Shown here: piece after piece, positions 16,973 to 26,328 of the stretch | Position numbering within the stretch: position 1 is the first letter of the stretch | Layout: each line of letters opens with the position of its first letter | Assembly (NCBI GenBank): GCA_024234815.1 | Contig: JACKNO010000002.1 | Location: 496,001-560,000, forward strand | Source: Pseudomonadales bacterium | GTDB lineage: Bacteria; Pseudomonadota; Gammaproteobacteria; Pseudomonadales; Halieaceae | DNA: 64,000 nucleotides | Direction: 5' to 3' | The notes under the pieces: model-generated | Database searches by the model: none | Seen by the model: only the letters and a program-made list of their open reading frames with translations | Told to the model about the DNA's origin: nothing | Made by a program: the position numbers and the translations under genes

Positions 16973-18820
16973 ATGATGAATACCAAACAAAGCCTCCTCT
17001 TTCAGGGACTGGTCGGTTACTGGTCCAGGACCGGTCATTTGCAGGATGAAGAGGCAGACCTGTCCGCTATGGTATCCGCCCTGAACTGCGGTATCGAGCT
17101 GCGCAGTCACCGTCTCGACCACTGTGCCTTTGGCTCCACGGGCGCAACCGCCAGCAACGAATCCGGGAGCAGCTTTGTTATCGTCGGCTCACCCTACTGG
17201 GCCGATCCGCAGTTGCAATCCGTGGCGGATGGGCAGAGCCATGCGCAGGCACTGCAGGAGGCCTATCGTGAACACGGCATCAACTGCCTCGATCTTTTGA
17301 AAGGGGCATTCTCGTTCGCGATCGTCGACGGCCAGAGCAAGGCGCTCCATGCCGGCGTAGACCGGCTTGGACAATTTCCGCTGTACTATTGCGAGACGGA
17401 CTCGGGGGTCGTACTTGGCAGTAGCGCAGGGTCAGTGCTGGCTCACGGCGGGGTTGAGACTGAGCTGACCGACCAGGGTATTTACAACTACATGTACTTC
17501 CACATGATCCCCAGCCCTACCTCGATCTACAGGAACCTGCATAAACTTCCCGCGGCACACTATCTCAAATGTGACAACACTGGCTTGTCGACGTTTTCCT
17601 ATTGGCAGCCGGATTACAGCAGGAAATCCGCCGCCAGTTTCGGCGCACTGAAAGATCAGTTTCTGGATGCATTGAAAAGCTCAGTCTCCAGAGCCGCGGA
17701 CGGCGCTGGCAACATCGCCGCGTTTCTCAGCGGTGGCCTGGACAGCTCAACAGTGACGGGAATGCTGGCGGAGATCAACGGCGGCAGTACCGAAGCCTAC
17801 TCGATCGGGTTCGACGCCCAGGGCTATGATGAAATGGCTTTTGCTCGCATTACAGCGAAGCATTTTGGAGTCAAGCTCAACGAGCACTACGTGACGCCCG
17901 ACGAGATCGTGGACGCCCTGCCCCGGATAGCAACCAGTTACGACGAACCCTTCGGTAACTCCTCGGCACTTCCGGCCTGGTTCTGCGCCAGGTTCGCCGC
18001 CGACAACGGCGTTTCCCGATTGCTGGCAGGCGATGGCGGGGACGAACTGTTCGCCGGTAACGAGCGCTACGCCACCCAGCGTATTTTTGAGTTATACGGC
18101 GATGTTCCGCAACTGCTGAGGAGCAGCCTGATCGAACCGCTGGTGAGCCACCTTCCCCGGAATTTTCCCCTGGCGTCAAAGGCCAGGGGCTATATCCAGC
18201 AGGCAAATACGCAGCTTCCCGAGCGCCTGCAACATTACAACTTCCTGCACATGCACGATGCGGGCGAGATATTCAGCGATGAACTCATGGCCAACGTGGA
18301 TAGCCAGTTGCCACTCAGGCTGCAACGGGCGATTTACAACCTCCCCCACAATGCCACGACCCTGGACAGAATGCTGTTCCTGGACTGGCAGTACACCCTG
18401 GCGGACAACGACCTCCGGAAGGTAAGCCACACAACGGCTCTGGCGGGTGTCGAGGTGGCCTACCCCATGCTGGACGACGCATTGATCGAAATGTCGTTGC
18501 GCGTTCCTGATTCGCTGAAGATGAAGCGCGGCAGGCTCAGGCATTTTTTCAAGGAAGCCCTGCGTGGCTGGCTGCCGCTGGAGACCATCAACAAGTCAAA
18601 ACATGGCTTCGGACTGCCCTTCGGCGTCTGGATGCGAACCCATTCCAGACTGCAGCAGATGGCGTACGACTCCCTGTTGCAGCTCAAGACCCGCAGATAT
18701 TTCAAACCCGAGTTTATAGATTCCACCATAGAACTGCACCGTAACAGCCATGCGTCCTACTACGGCGAGCTGATATGGGTCCTGATGACACTGGAGCTAT
18801 GGCTGCAAAGGGACCAGTAG
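16973..18820 (+). CDS. Asparagine synthetase-like protein without N-terminal Cys
   Basis: A 615-aa protein. The C-terminal half has the ATP-PPi loop AFLSGGLDSSTVTG (S253 onward), SYDEPFGNSSALP, LLAGDGGDELFAGNERY and KHGFGLPFG, all standard for asparagine synthase. The N-terminal half resembles a class II glutamine amidotransferase, but it begins MMNTKQSLLFQGLVGYW, so the Cys2 nucleophile is missing; the start is consistent with the lack of a Cys anywhere near. It may use free ammonia or form an amide with another amine, as beta-lactam synthetase-type relatives do. A normal MCGIAG paralogue is at 29959-31860. Substrate unknown. Confidence 0.8.
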   Translation: MMNTKQSLLFQGLVGYWSRTGHLQDEEADLSAMVSALNCGIELRSHRLDHCAFGSTGATASNESGSSFVIVGSPYWADPQLQSVADGQSHAQALQEAYREHGINCLDLLKGAFSFAIVDGQSKALHAGVDRLGQFPLYYCETDSGVVLGSSAGSVLAHGGVETELTDQGIYNYMYFHMIPSPTSIYRNLHKLPAAHYLKCDNTGLSTFSYWQPDYSRKSAASFGALKDQFLDALKSSVSRAADGAGNIAAFLSGGLDSSTVTGMLAEINGGSTEAYSIGFDAQGYDEMAFARITAKHFGVKLNEHYVTPDEIVDALPRIATSYDEPFGNSSALPAWFCARFAADNGVSRLLAGDGGDELFAGNERYATQRIFELYGDVPQLLRSSLIEPLVSHLPRNFPLASKARGYIQQANTQLPERLQHYNFLHMHDAGEIFSDELMANVDSQLPLRLQRAIYNLPHNATTLDRMLFLDWQYTLADNDLRKVSHTTALAGVEVAYPMLDDALIEMSLRVPDSLKMKRGRLRHFFKEALRGWLPLETINKSKHGFGLPFGVWMRTHSRLQQMAYDSLLQLKTRRYFKPEFIDSTIELHRNSHASYYGELIWVLMTLELWLQRDQ

Positions 18821-18836
18821 ACTCACCCGCGCGAGT

Positions 18837-19832
18837 TCATGCCCCCAGTATCATGCGACTTCTCGAACCGAATATTTTCTGGCACAGGTAGATTATGCCC
18901 ATGGAACCGAGCGTGACCGACGCGGTGAGCGCGAGGTAAGCGATCAGGTTCCCCTCCGGAAAATCCACGTTCCCCGTTACATTGAGGTACACGATCTTGA
19001 TCGCGGGAAGCACGTAGGCATGGATAAAAAATATGCCAAAACTGACATGGGCCAGATAGCTCATGCGGTTCCCGAGTATGTGCTCAATACAGTCAAAGTA
19101 GTATAGAAGCAGCGGGCAAAGAATCATCTTCAGTACATACTGTACGTACTGCTCGTAGCCGACGAAACAGGTATTGAACCAGACCAGTCCAATCACGATA
19201 AACAGAAGCAGATAGTGGATTCGCTTTACAACGGCCAGCATCTGGTCGTGGTAACGGGATGCGAACATCCCGAACAGATAAACCGAGAAGAGGTAGACCG
19301 CCTTGTTTATCGGCCCGTAGGCGCCATCGCGACCCAGCACGAACGAGATGCACATGAACACGGGAAGAAACCAGTATATGGTCCGGGCCCGGTCAGCCCT
19401 GATCAGCAGGGGCGCAATGATATAGAACAAGGCTATAGTGGGCACAAACCAGAAGGGAGCCAACTGCTTGCCGGTGATCAGGAAGAAGAACACCTGCTCG
19501 TACAAAGGGTTGTCGTAGAACCCCTGCCAGGTATTGTCCTGTATACCAATCTGCGTGTAGTAATAGATGGCAGGTATTGAGAGCAGCAGGTAGGGAGTTA
19601 TGACATTGCGAAGCTTTTTTTTCCAGTAATCCCACTTCTCGAAGCGTCTGCTCAGGAACTGGAACATGAATCCGGCTATGAAGAAAAACAGGACCGACGA
19701 TTGATTGAATAGCGTGTCAAAAAAGCGGAACATGTACGGGTGATCATTCCACACAAAAGCATGCAGGGAGTGGGCCCCGACGATTCCAATAATGGCGTAG
19801 GCCCTGAAATTATGGATATGAGAGAGAAACAT
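18837..19832 (-). CDS. Acyltransferase-3 family membrane protein (OafA-like)
   Basis: A 331-aa integral membrane protein with about 10 helices. The N-terminal HNFRAYAIIGIVGAHSLHAF segment carries the conserved His/Arg of acyltransferase-3 enzymes, and SSVLFFFIAGFMFQF follows in the usual place. Such proteins O-acetylate or O-succinylate surface sugars. It is the second O-acyltransferase in the window, next to the MBOAT enzyme of a different family. It ends 16 bp from the convergent asparagine synthetase-like gene. Confidence 0.85.
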   Translation of the reverse strand: MFLSHIHNFRAYAIIGIVGAHSLHAFVWNDHPYMFRFFDTLFNQSSVLFFFIAGFMFQFLSRRFEKWDYWKKKLRNVITPYLLLSIPAIYYYTQIGIQDNTWQGFYDNPLYEQVFFFLITGKQLAPFWFVPTIALFYIIAPLLIRADRARTIYWFLPVFMCISFVLGRDGAYGPINKAVYLFSVYLFGMFASRYHDQMLAVVKRIHYLLLFIVIGLVWFNTCFVGYEQYVQYVLKMILCPLLLYYFDCIEHILGNRMSYLAHVSFGIFFIHAYVLPAIKIVYLNVTGNVDFPEGNLIAYLALTASVTLGSMGIIYLCQKIFGSRSRMILGA

Positions 19833-19962
19833 TTATGCCTATTTCCTCGACCAGTTCACATCATTCCGCGTGCTTAATATGCTTCAAAGCGAGGAAGGAA
19901 GTATACTCTGCGCTATCCAATAATCTATTCGTGCAACCCAAACAGTGAACCAGCTCTAATAA

Positions 19963-20751
19963 ATGGAAGAATTCACCGCGCCAAGCCATCCCGAGCTAGT
20001 AGAGATCTTCACGCAGAAGTACGGCAAGGACCAGGACCTGGGCTGGTCTCCCGCGCTGCGCCGGAAGTTCGACTACTTCAACCCGGACGACGTCTACGAG
20101 GCACTGCTGAGTAAAGCGGTGAATGAGCACACGCAATGGCTGGACGTGGGTTGCGGTCGCAACATATTTCCCTCAAACCCCAAACTCTCAAAGGAACTTG
20201 CCGAGCGAGCCAAACTGCTCGTGGGAATCGACCCGGATGAAACCCTGAACGACAATCCCTATGTCCACGAGAAAGTACTTGGCACCCTGGAGGACCTCGA
20301 CAGTTCACGCCACTTCGATCTCGTAACGATGCGGATGGTCGCGGAGCACGTGGCCGACCCCGAGACTCTGCTGCGTTCACTCGCGAAACTTACTGTTCCC
20401 GGAGGGCTGGTTTTCGTCTATACGGTATACAAGTACTCGCCCGTGCCGCTGGTAACGAATCTCGTCCCGTTCAAAATGCACAATCCGGTAAAACGGGTTC
20501 TGTGGGGCACTGAACCCGCAGACACGTTTCCGACCTGTTTCAGAATGAACACCCGCGAAACACTCGCGAACCTGTTTTCATCGAACGGCTTTAGTGAGCA
20601 ACTGTTCCTGCGACTCGACGACTGCCGTACATTCAGCGGCTACAAAGCGCTCGCCTACACTGAATTGTCTGTACGCAAGGCTCTCAACGCAATAGGCCTC
20701 AGGTATCCTGAGTACTGCCTTGTGGGTGTGTACAGAAAGGGGGAGCCATGA
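19963..20751 (+). CDS. SAM-dependent class I methyltransferase
   Basis: A 262-aa soluble protein with motif I WLDVGCGRNIFPSNP, an acidic residue ending strand 2 (LLVGIDPDE) and HFDLVTMRMVAEHVADP as the post-motif region. These are typical Methyltransf_11/12 features; substrate probably a sugar or lipid-linked sugar because of context (inference). The next gene starts 4 nt before its stop. Confidence 0.85.
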   Translation: MEEFTAPSHPELVEIFTQKYGKDQDLGWSPALRRKFDYFNPDDVYEALLSKAVNEHTQWLDVGCGRNIFPSNPKLSKELAERAKLLVGIDPDETLNDNPYVHEKVLGTLEDLDSSRHFDLVTMRMVAEHVADPETLLRSLAKLTVPGGLVFVYTVYKYSPVPLVTNLVPFKMHNPVKRVLWGTEPADTFPTCFRMNTRETLANLFSSNGFSEQLFLRLDDCRTFSGYKALAYTELSVRKALNAIGLRYPEYCLVGVYRKGEP

Positions 20752-21440
20752 AGCTGCGCTCGCGCGACAATACCAGGATAGCAGCCCAGCGCCTGTTTTT
20801 TTGTGCCCTGTTTGTTTGCGCGCCCGCGCTGGCGGGAAACCGGGCGGCGCCATTCGTGGGAGTAACTTTCGAGGATACCGCCTGCGTCGGCGACTCGGTC
20901 GGAAACGGTTCAGGGCCCTGGGACTACATGGAGCGGGCCGGCCTCGCGCAATCGCTGCAACTGGTGGAAAACCATCACTTCACCCCCCAGGTGGAGAATC
21001 TGGTGCGCGGCCAGACCAGTCCCAACCCGGTTTCGGACATATTCTTCACCCTGACCTACTGGCCAAACCACCACCGGGCTCTCAATAGTCTTTCGATCTA
21101 CAGTCGCAGGGCGCAGGCCCGCGGAGAACGCCTGAATCCTCCCGCTGAGTGCTGGCTACAGCGCGCGGTCAGCTTCAATCCGAAAGACGCCACCACCAGA
21201 ATGCTCTATGCCATTCACCTGCACCGCGCCGGACACAAAGAAAGCGCTGCGCAGGAATACCAGACCGCCAGCAAACTGGCTCCCTCCGACCTGTTCATAT
21301 CCTACAATTACGGCCTGCTCCTGTTCGATATGAATAACTTCGAAGCGGCGGGCCAGATGGCGCATAAAGTCTATTCCAACGGCTTCCCGCTGCCGGGCCT
21401 GCGCAAAAAACTGGAGGCCAGCGGGCACCCGGTTCCCTAA
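20748..21440 (+). CDS. Secreted TPR-like protein, function unknown
   Basis: A 230-aa protein with an N-terminal signal peptide (QRLFFCALFVCAPALAG; cleavage likely after ALA). The middle has Trp/Cys-containing stretches without a known motif. The C-terminal part (CWLQRAVSFNPKDATTRMLYA..., EYQTASKLAPSDLFISYNYG) looks like two or three TPR-type helical hairpins. Overlaps the methyltransferase by 4 nt. It converges with the next gene with 4 nt overlap. Periplasmic role in EPS assembly is a guess. Confidence 0.6.
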   Translation: MKLRSRDNTRIAAQRLFFCALFVCAPALAGNRAAPFVGVTFEDTACVGDSVGNGSGPWDYMERAGLAQSLQLVENHHFTPQVENLVRGQTSPNPVSDIFFTLTYWPNHHRALNSLSIYSRRAQARGERLNPPAECWLQRAVSFNPKDATTRMLYAIHLHRAGHKESAAQEYQTASKLAPSDLFISYNYGLLLFDMNNFEAAGQMAHKVYSNGFPLPGLRKKLEASGHPVP

Positions 21441-24046
21441 TGCTCCGGCAGCTTCAGGAAGAACACGTTGCTGTCGATAGCACTGACCACCACAAATCCC
21501 CCGTAAAGCGCGCTGTAGGCAAAACGCCCATAGACGCCATTCGGCGACTCGCCCGGTGGCGGCTTGCCCCTGGTCTGGTAGACGGTCACGTGGAAGGATT
21601 CGGGATCGATGAGGTAGAGCGCCCCGCCATCGATCCAGGCCGCATACCGGTCCAACTCCTGCACGTATGCCAGTCCAATGCCAGGCCGTTCAATAATCGA
21701 AAGGTCACCGCTGAGCTGAACGTCTTTGCGGACTCCGGTGACGGTATTGTAAGTATAGGCACCACCCGGGCCACCACTGCCTGCGGCGTGCCCGAAGACA
21801 AACAGCGTGTTACGGGTCGGGTCTATTGCTGACACCTGCCCCCACCTGCCGTTGCTGCCCAGGTTGGTTCTGGGTATTTTCCGGTTTCCGACGACATCAA
21901 ACTCGGTGACATTGCCGGACAGCGTCAGAAAAATATTGTCCGAGACGGGGTCATAAGCCGACGATATACCAAGCGATGCCCATGCGCCCACTCCACCCAG
22001 CTGTGTGTACTGCCCGTCCGGGGTAACAGACCACCAGCGGTCATCAGCCACACCCGCTCCCGAACATAAAGAGCCACCGAACATAAACGATTTCTTCAGG
22101 CCGGGATGGTAAACCTGCCCGCCATAGGTATGGCGGGAAATCGGTCTGCCATCGGGCGCGTAACCGGTAGTGGGCGGGTCCACGCCAGCGACCGTACCGG
22201 TTTTCGGGTCGAACCCAGTAAGGTCGGAAGGGCCGTGCACCAGCTGCCATTTCAATGACTCCAGACTGAACCCGAGATACTCGTTTCCACAGTAGTCGGC
22301 ATGGCCACCTGCACTGAAAATATCAAGACGCTGCAAATCCGGATTGAACACCGCGCCGTTCCAGGCCCTGGTGATGGCCTTGGGGCCCACAATGTAATGG
22401 ATCGGTTGTGAGAATGATTCCGGGGGAAGAATATCCTGCAGCTTGCTGTCGGGGATCTCTATCCAGGTACCCGCAGGCACATTGGCCAGCAGGTGGTTCG
22501 CAGGGATCTTCTGCTGCCCGGAAGCGGGCGGCGCCGGCGACCTCGCTGCGGGACGGGCTTCAGCCCGGGCTTTGGCTTGCGGCTTCGCTGCCGCCGGTTC
22601 GGGCGGGGTCACTGTGCTTGCTGTCGTCGATGAGGCCATCAGGGCGGCAGCTCTCGCCGCCAGCGTTAATGGTGGCCCTGCTGCTGGCGTCGCTGCTGCC
22701 GCATTTGATGCTGCCGGCGCTGTCGCCGGCTCTGGCTTCCTAGCCATCGCGGATTCGGGTCGCACTGCAGGCGCTGGTGCCGCCCGTGACTCAGTTGCCG
22801 ACATGCTAGCTGAAGCATGGCCTGGAAGTATGGAGTACTTGAACCAGCGGGCACCCCCGCGCCGTCGTACCTGTTCATCCAGTTCCGCGTACATTCCCGC
22901 CGCGCCGGCTATGCCGTTGGCAGCGGCCATTGCCGCCCAGCTGCGTGCAATCTGCGCCCGGTCATCGTAAGTCATAAAGACGTTCCCGCACTTTGTCGGC
23001 ATGAGCGCGTCATCCGGAGCCGCCAGGTAGCACTGCATCCGCTCGGCATTGTACTGCGGTGTGTTCTCCCAGGTGCCGCCCGGTTGTACGTCGACGTGAT
23101 CGCTGTCGCAGGCCTTTATCGGCCACTTCTCGCCGCAGCGCCATTGCAGGTGTTTAAAATGCCACTCGGCAACAGGTTTCCATTCCTTGAAGCCGAGATT
23201 GATAGCGTGATTGACCGACATGCCGATAAAACCCTCAAACCATCCCGACCATTGGTTTGCCGCTGCCAGCTGATTCTCTCCCAAAACGTGAAATTCGGAT
23301 TCTATTGGATTGTGCATTCTCTGCAGTGCAGCCTGCCGGGTGTTCTCCAGCGCCTGAATATAAATTGCCTCGCGCGTATCTCCGCGCTTCTCGATATAGG
23401 CGAGCTGGGCAAGGTTTCTCAGGCTCCAGGCGTAATCGCGGCCCGTCAACCAGAACATGGGGCGTTTGCCATCAACACCGAGGGCGGGAATGGTCGCGGA
23501 ACCCCGGGATTTTTGTGGCCACTCCTGCAGAATCCTGTACACACACTCCATGGGAGCCACATACTTCCTGTCCCCGGTGAGGAGGTAGGGCAGAAAGAAA
23601 AGATTGGGCAGGTGCGAAAACGAAACAGCGTATTTGCCGCCTTTCCAGGGAACGGTTTTCATGGCATCGTAATCACACCAGGGCGCATCCAGCAGTGAAT
23701 CAGCTTGCTCGATAATCAGATCCCGGTTCCTGCCAGTGGCGAGAAACTCGGATTGCCACTCGGTGAACAGGCCTATTTCCTCGCGGTCACCGGGGCGTCC
23801 GTCGAGGATAACGGGGCGGTCGTGAACGGGCGTGAGCTGCTGGAGCGGCTCTATCGATGGCAGCACCTCGACAGGCACTGCCGCCTCGCGCCCGGATGCC
23901 TCTCTCGATCCGGCATCCGTGCCGGGGGCGGCATGTAAAAAGGCGCTGAAGGCAAGGGAAACAAGCGGGAAAAGCAAACCGCAAGCGCGCGCCGTGGTTC
24001 TGAACTCCCACACGGGTGCCTGCCAGCCTTTAATTGGCGATAACAT
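21437..24046 (-). CDS. Secreted two-domain protein: alpha-helical domain, Ala/Pro linker, kelch-like propeller
   Basis: An 869-aa protein, last gene of the 24-kb minus-strand operon. A signal peptide is seen at about residues 17-40 (ACGLLFPLVSLAFSAFLHA). Residues about 60-400 are helix-rich with Trp/His clusters (FSHLPNLFFLPYLLTGDRKY, WFEGFIGMSVNHAIN), reminiscent of alpha/alpha-toroid polysaccharide lyases, though I cannot name the family. Residues 410-530 are an Ala/Pro-rich linker. The rest contains repeated beta-blade-like segments (NGAVFNPDLQRLDIFSAGGH, HTYGGQVYHPGLKKSFMFGG). The ATG at 24046 overlaps the preceding stop by 17 nt. Probably periplasmic or surface polysaccharide binding/cleavage (inference). 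Confidence 0.55.
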   Translation of the reverse strand: MLSPIKGWQAPVWEFRTTARACGLLFPLVSLAFSAFLHAAPGTDAGSREASGREAAVPVEVLPSIEPLQQLTPVHDRPVILDGRPGDREEIGLFTEWQSEFLATGRNRDLIIEQADSLLDAPWCDYDAMKTVPWKGGKYAVSFSHLPNLFFLPYLLTGDRKYVAPMECVYRILQEWPQKSRGSATIPALGVDGKRPMFWLTGRDYAWSLRNLAQLAYIEKRGDTREAIYIQALENTRQAALQRMHNPIESEFHVLGENQLAAANQWSGWFEGFIGMSVNHAINLGFKEWKPVAEWHFKHLQWRCGEKWPIKACDSDHVDVQPGGTWENTPQYNAERMQCYLAAPDDALMPTKCGNVFMTYDDRAQIARSWAAMAAANGIAGAAGMYAELDEQVRRRGGARWFKYSILPGHASASMSATESRAAPAPAVRPESAMARKPEPATAPAASNAAAATPAAGPPLTLAARAAALMASSTTASTVTPPEPAAAKPQAKARAEARPAARSPAPPASGQQKIPANHLLANVPAGTWIEIPDSKLQDILPPESFSQPIHYIVGPKAITRAWNGAVFNPDLQRLDIFSAGGHADYCGNEYLGFSLESLKWQLVHGPSDLTGFDPKTGTVAGVDPPTTGYAPDGRPISRHTYGGQVYHPGLKKSFMFGGSLCSGAGVADDRWWSVTPDGQYTQLGGVGAWASLGISSAYDPVSDNIFLTLSGNVTEFDVVGNRKIPRTNLGSNGRWGQVSAIDPTRNTLFVFGHAAGSGGPGGAYTYNTVTGVRKDVQLSGDLSIIERPGIGLAYVQELDRYAAWIDGGALYLIDPESFHVTVYQTRGKPPPGESPNGVYGRFAYSALYGGFVVVSAIDSNVFFLKLPEH

Positions 24047-24995
24047 TTCGCCTGGCCAAATGCAGCCGGGTGAGAAACCGCAGTGCTGTGGCATCCCAGG
24101 GAGTATATCTTGGTAGCTGGAAAAAATCGCTGCGGCTGCTCGACACGCCCAGTTCGGTATTCACCGCCGCGATAAAGCCCGCGTCTTTCACCATATCCCT
24201 GTGCCGCCGTGAATAGTCGGCCTGGGATTTTCCATTGGGATAGGCAAACACCTTCAGGCGCTGTCCGAGCAAAGCTTCGAGACGTTCCTTGCCCTCCATG
24301 ATCTCCGCCGCCGCCCGCTCGTCATCAATCGCGGTAAGTACGGGATGGGAGTGAGTATGTCCCCCTATTTCGACCTTGGCCTCATGCAGTTTCAGAAGCT
24401 GTTCACGGCTCAGCATCAGGTCGCAGACCGGGTCCCCGACGAGGGAGGAGATGTAGTCGACCGCATCCTCCCGGCGCTGCGGATCCCAGTGCTTTATCGC
24501 GGTCAGGATATCCTGCGCAACCCGCGCCTGGTTCTCGACAGTCACAGCCATGTTGCGATCCAGGCCGATAGCCCCCAGGTCCAGGTGATCTCCAATCGCG
24601 GCCCTGACCGATTCGATAACCCGGTCATTCCACATGGCGCCACCGTCCAGGTATTTGGTTGCGACAAAAACAGTCGCCGGCACCCGCCATTTCTGCAATA
24701 CCGGCAGGGCCCGGGTGTAGTTGTCCGCATAGCCGTCATCGAAGGTGATCGACACGGCCCTGTCCGGCAATGTTCCGTTCGCCATTCGCTCCACGGCCTC
24801 TGACAAGGGTAGCGGGTTGAAGTATTTGCCTATCACTTCCATCTGCCAGGAAAATTTTTCCACTGTGGGGTCCGCATGGCGAATGGCGTCCGGCGCAAGC
24901 AGAACCCGATGGTAACTCAGTACCGAGAGGCGTTGCTCGGAGCCGGTTCGCAGCAGGTGTGGGAGCAGGTGCGTCAATGGAGCCAATGGCATCAT
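24030..24995 (-). CDS. Polysaccharide deacetylase (NodB family)
   Basis: A 321-aa protein with NodB motif 1 VSITFDDGYADNY and motif 2 EIGGHTHSHPVL, which supply the catalytic Asp and the metal-binding Asp-His-His set. No clear signal peptide. CE4 enzymes remove N- or O-acetyl groups from sugars. It starts one base after the preceding stop (24997). A second, XrtA-specific CE4 enzyme lies at 36881. Either MM start codon is possible. Confidence 0.88.
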   Translation of the reverse strand: MMPLAPLTHLLPHLLRTGSEQRLSVLSYHRVLLAPDAIRHADPTVEKFSWQMEVIGKYFNPLPLSEAVERMANGTLPDRAVSITFDDGYADNYTRALPVLQKWRVPATVFVATKYLDGGAMWNDRVIESVRAAIGDHLDLGAIGLDRNMAVTVENQARVAQDILTAIKHWDPQRREDAVDYISSLVGDPVCDLMLSREQLLKLHEAKVEIGGHTHSHPVLTAIDDERAAAEIMEGKERLEALLGQRLKVFAYPNGKSQADYSRRHRDMVKDAGFIAAVNTELGVSSSRSDFFQLPRYTPWDATALRFLTRLHLARRNVIAN

Positions 24996-24996
24996 G

Positions 24997-26328
24997 TCAC
25001 AAGCGCCCCGACCGCAGTCGCATATTCCTGCTGTTGGAAGCGAGGCCGCGCTTTCTTTCGGGCGCCTCGCCGGCGGGGCTGGTTTGCCCGGCCTCCGGGA
25101 CCTGCAGCTGGCTCTTCAGCAGAATTGAAATGGCGATGATATGCCATGGCAAATCAAAATAGGCCAGCCCGAGAAAGGCCCCGCCTGAGCAGTAGGCAAT
25201 CAGGCTTACCTGCAACATCTTCGCGAGCACACCTTTGTTCGCCAACTTTTCGTCCTCGCTATTCCTCGTTTCGCGGATGACAAAAGAGAGACTGCGCCAG
25301 GTTAACATCAGAATCGTCAGGAACAGGATGAGACCGACCCAACCGTGGTCGCCCAACACGCCAAAGAATATACTGTGCGCGGCGTGCACGTCATCCGGGT
25401 TGGGTGCATAGATTGCGAATGTTTGCGGGGATTCAGAGCGAAAGCCCCCGCCCACAAACCTGTCCGAGGCCAGGTTCAGGTTGTAGGTCCACGAATTCAG
25501 GCGTGACTGAGCCGATGCATCTTCCTGGTAGTTGCGGATGGTTTCCATTCTTTCGAACCAGGTGTCGGACATAATCGAAAATCCGATCAAGGCCAGCAGG
25601 ACTATTCCGATCCCGGAAATCAGCTTGCTACTGGATTTGAGCCAGAAAAAAGTGCCCACCGCCAGAATCGCCAAAAACGCTCCCCTGGACTGGGACCCCA
25701 GTACCGAGACCACCGTGAGGAAAGTGAATAATGCCAGTCCCCACCGCAAAAACCGTCCCCGGCTAGTGCGATAGAGGTAATACGCCAGTGGCACGATCAT
25801 GAGTGATGCCAGCCCCAGCGCATTGTTCTCCTCGATATAGCTACTCATCGGGCCGTAAACCCGATAATGACCTCCGTGAATCAGGGTGAAAATACCTCCT
25901 TTGAAACTGTAAAAACCGATGGACAGGACAATAGTCCAGATCAACAGGTCAATCTTTCTCTGATCAGTGATCAATATCATCGTCAGGAAGGTGACGAACT
26001 GAATTTTCATGACCGTATCGAAACCTTCCCATGCCGCCTCCGGTTGCAGGGCAAAAAAGGTGGTGAATGTCATCCACAGAAGGTAAATAATCCAGACCAC
26101 CACCACTTTGTCTTTCGGCAGTGCCTTGCGCTCACTGCTGAAAAACATCGAAATGAGCAGCGTGATCGCCACTATCTGGGCCCAGGGCACGGACAGCGCA
26201 AAGCCAAATGCCAGGCGCTGCGGGTTCATATAGCTGAGCCACGACCAGACGTAGACCCCGATATAGGCGTGTCGGAGAATAAACGGCAATGTGCCGGTCA
26301 CAATGAACAGGAGAAGAAGATCCCTCAT
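24997..26328 (-). CDS. Putative O-glycosylation ligase / Wzy-like, exosortase A-associated
   Basis: A 443-aa polytopic protein resembling TIGR03097 (start MRDLLLLFIVTGTLPFILRHAYIGVYVWSWLSYMNPQR, and the conserved LGSQSRGAFLAI O-antigen-ligase segment). O-antigen-ligase/polymerase proteins use undecaprenyl-linked glycans; in XrtA loci the family is proposed to join glycans to PEP-CTERM proteins or to polymerise EPS. It overlaps the previous gene by 4 nt. No separate Wzy is otherwise evident. Confidence 0.88.
   Translation of the reverse strand: MRDLLLLFIVTGTLPFILRHAYIGVYVWSWLSYMNPQRLAFGFALSVPWAQIVAITLLISMFFSSERKALPKDKVVVVWIIYLLWMTFTTFFALQPEAAWEGFDTVMKIQFVTFLTMILITDQRKIDLLIWTIVLSIGFYSFKGGIFTLIHGGHYRVYGPMSSYIEENNALGLASLMIVPLAYYLYRTSRGRFLRWGLALFTFLTVVSVLGSQSRGAFLAILAVGTFFWLKSSSKLISGIGIVLLALIGFSIMSDTWFERMETIRNYQEDASAQSRLNSWTYNLNLASDRFVGGGFRSESPQTFAIYAPNPDDVHAAHSIFFGVLGDHGWVGLILFLTILMLTWRSLSFVIRETRNSEDEKLANKGVLAKMLQVSLIAYCSGGAFLGLAYFDLPWHIIAISILLKSQLQVPEAGQTSPAGEAPERKRGLASNSRNMRLRSGRL

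Noticed and set aside
22817..23698. 293-aa plus-strand frame
   Set aside because: Antisense to the 869-aa secreted protein, no domain or ribosome site.
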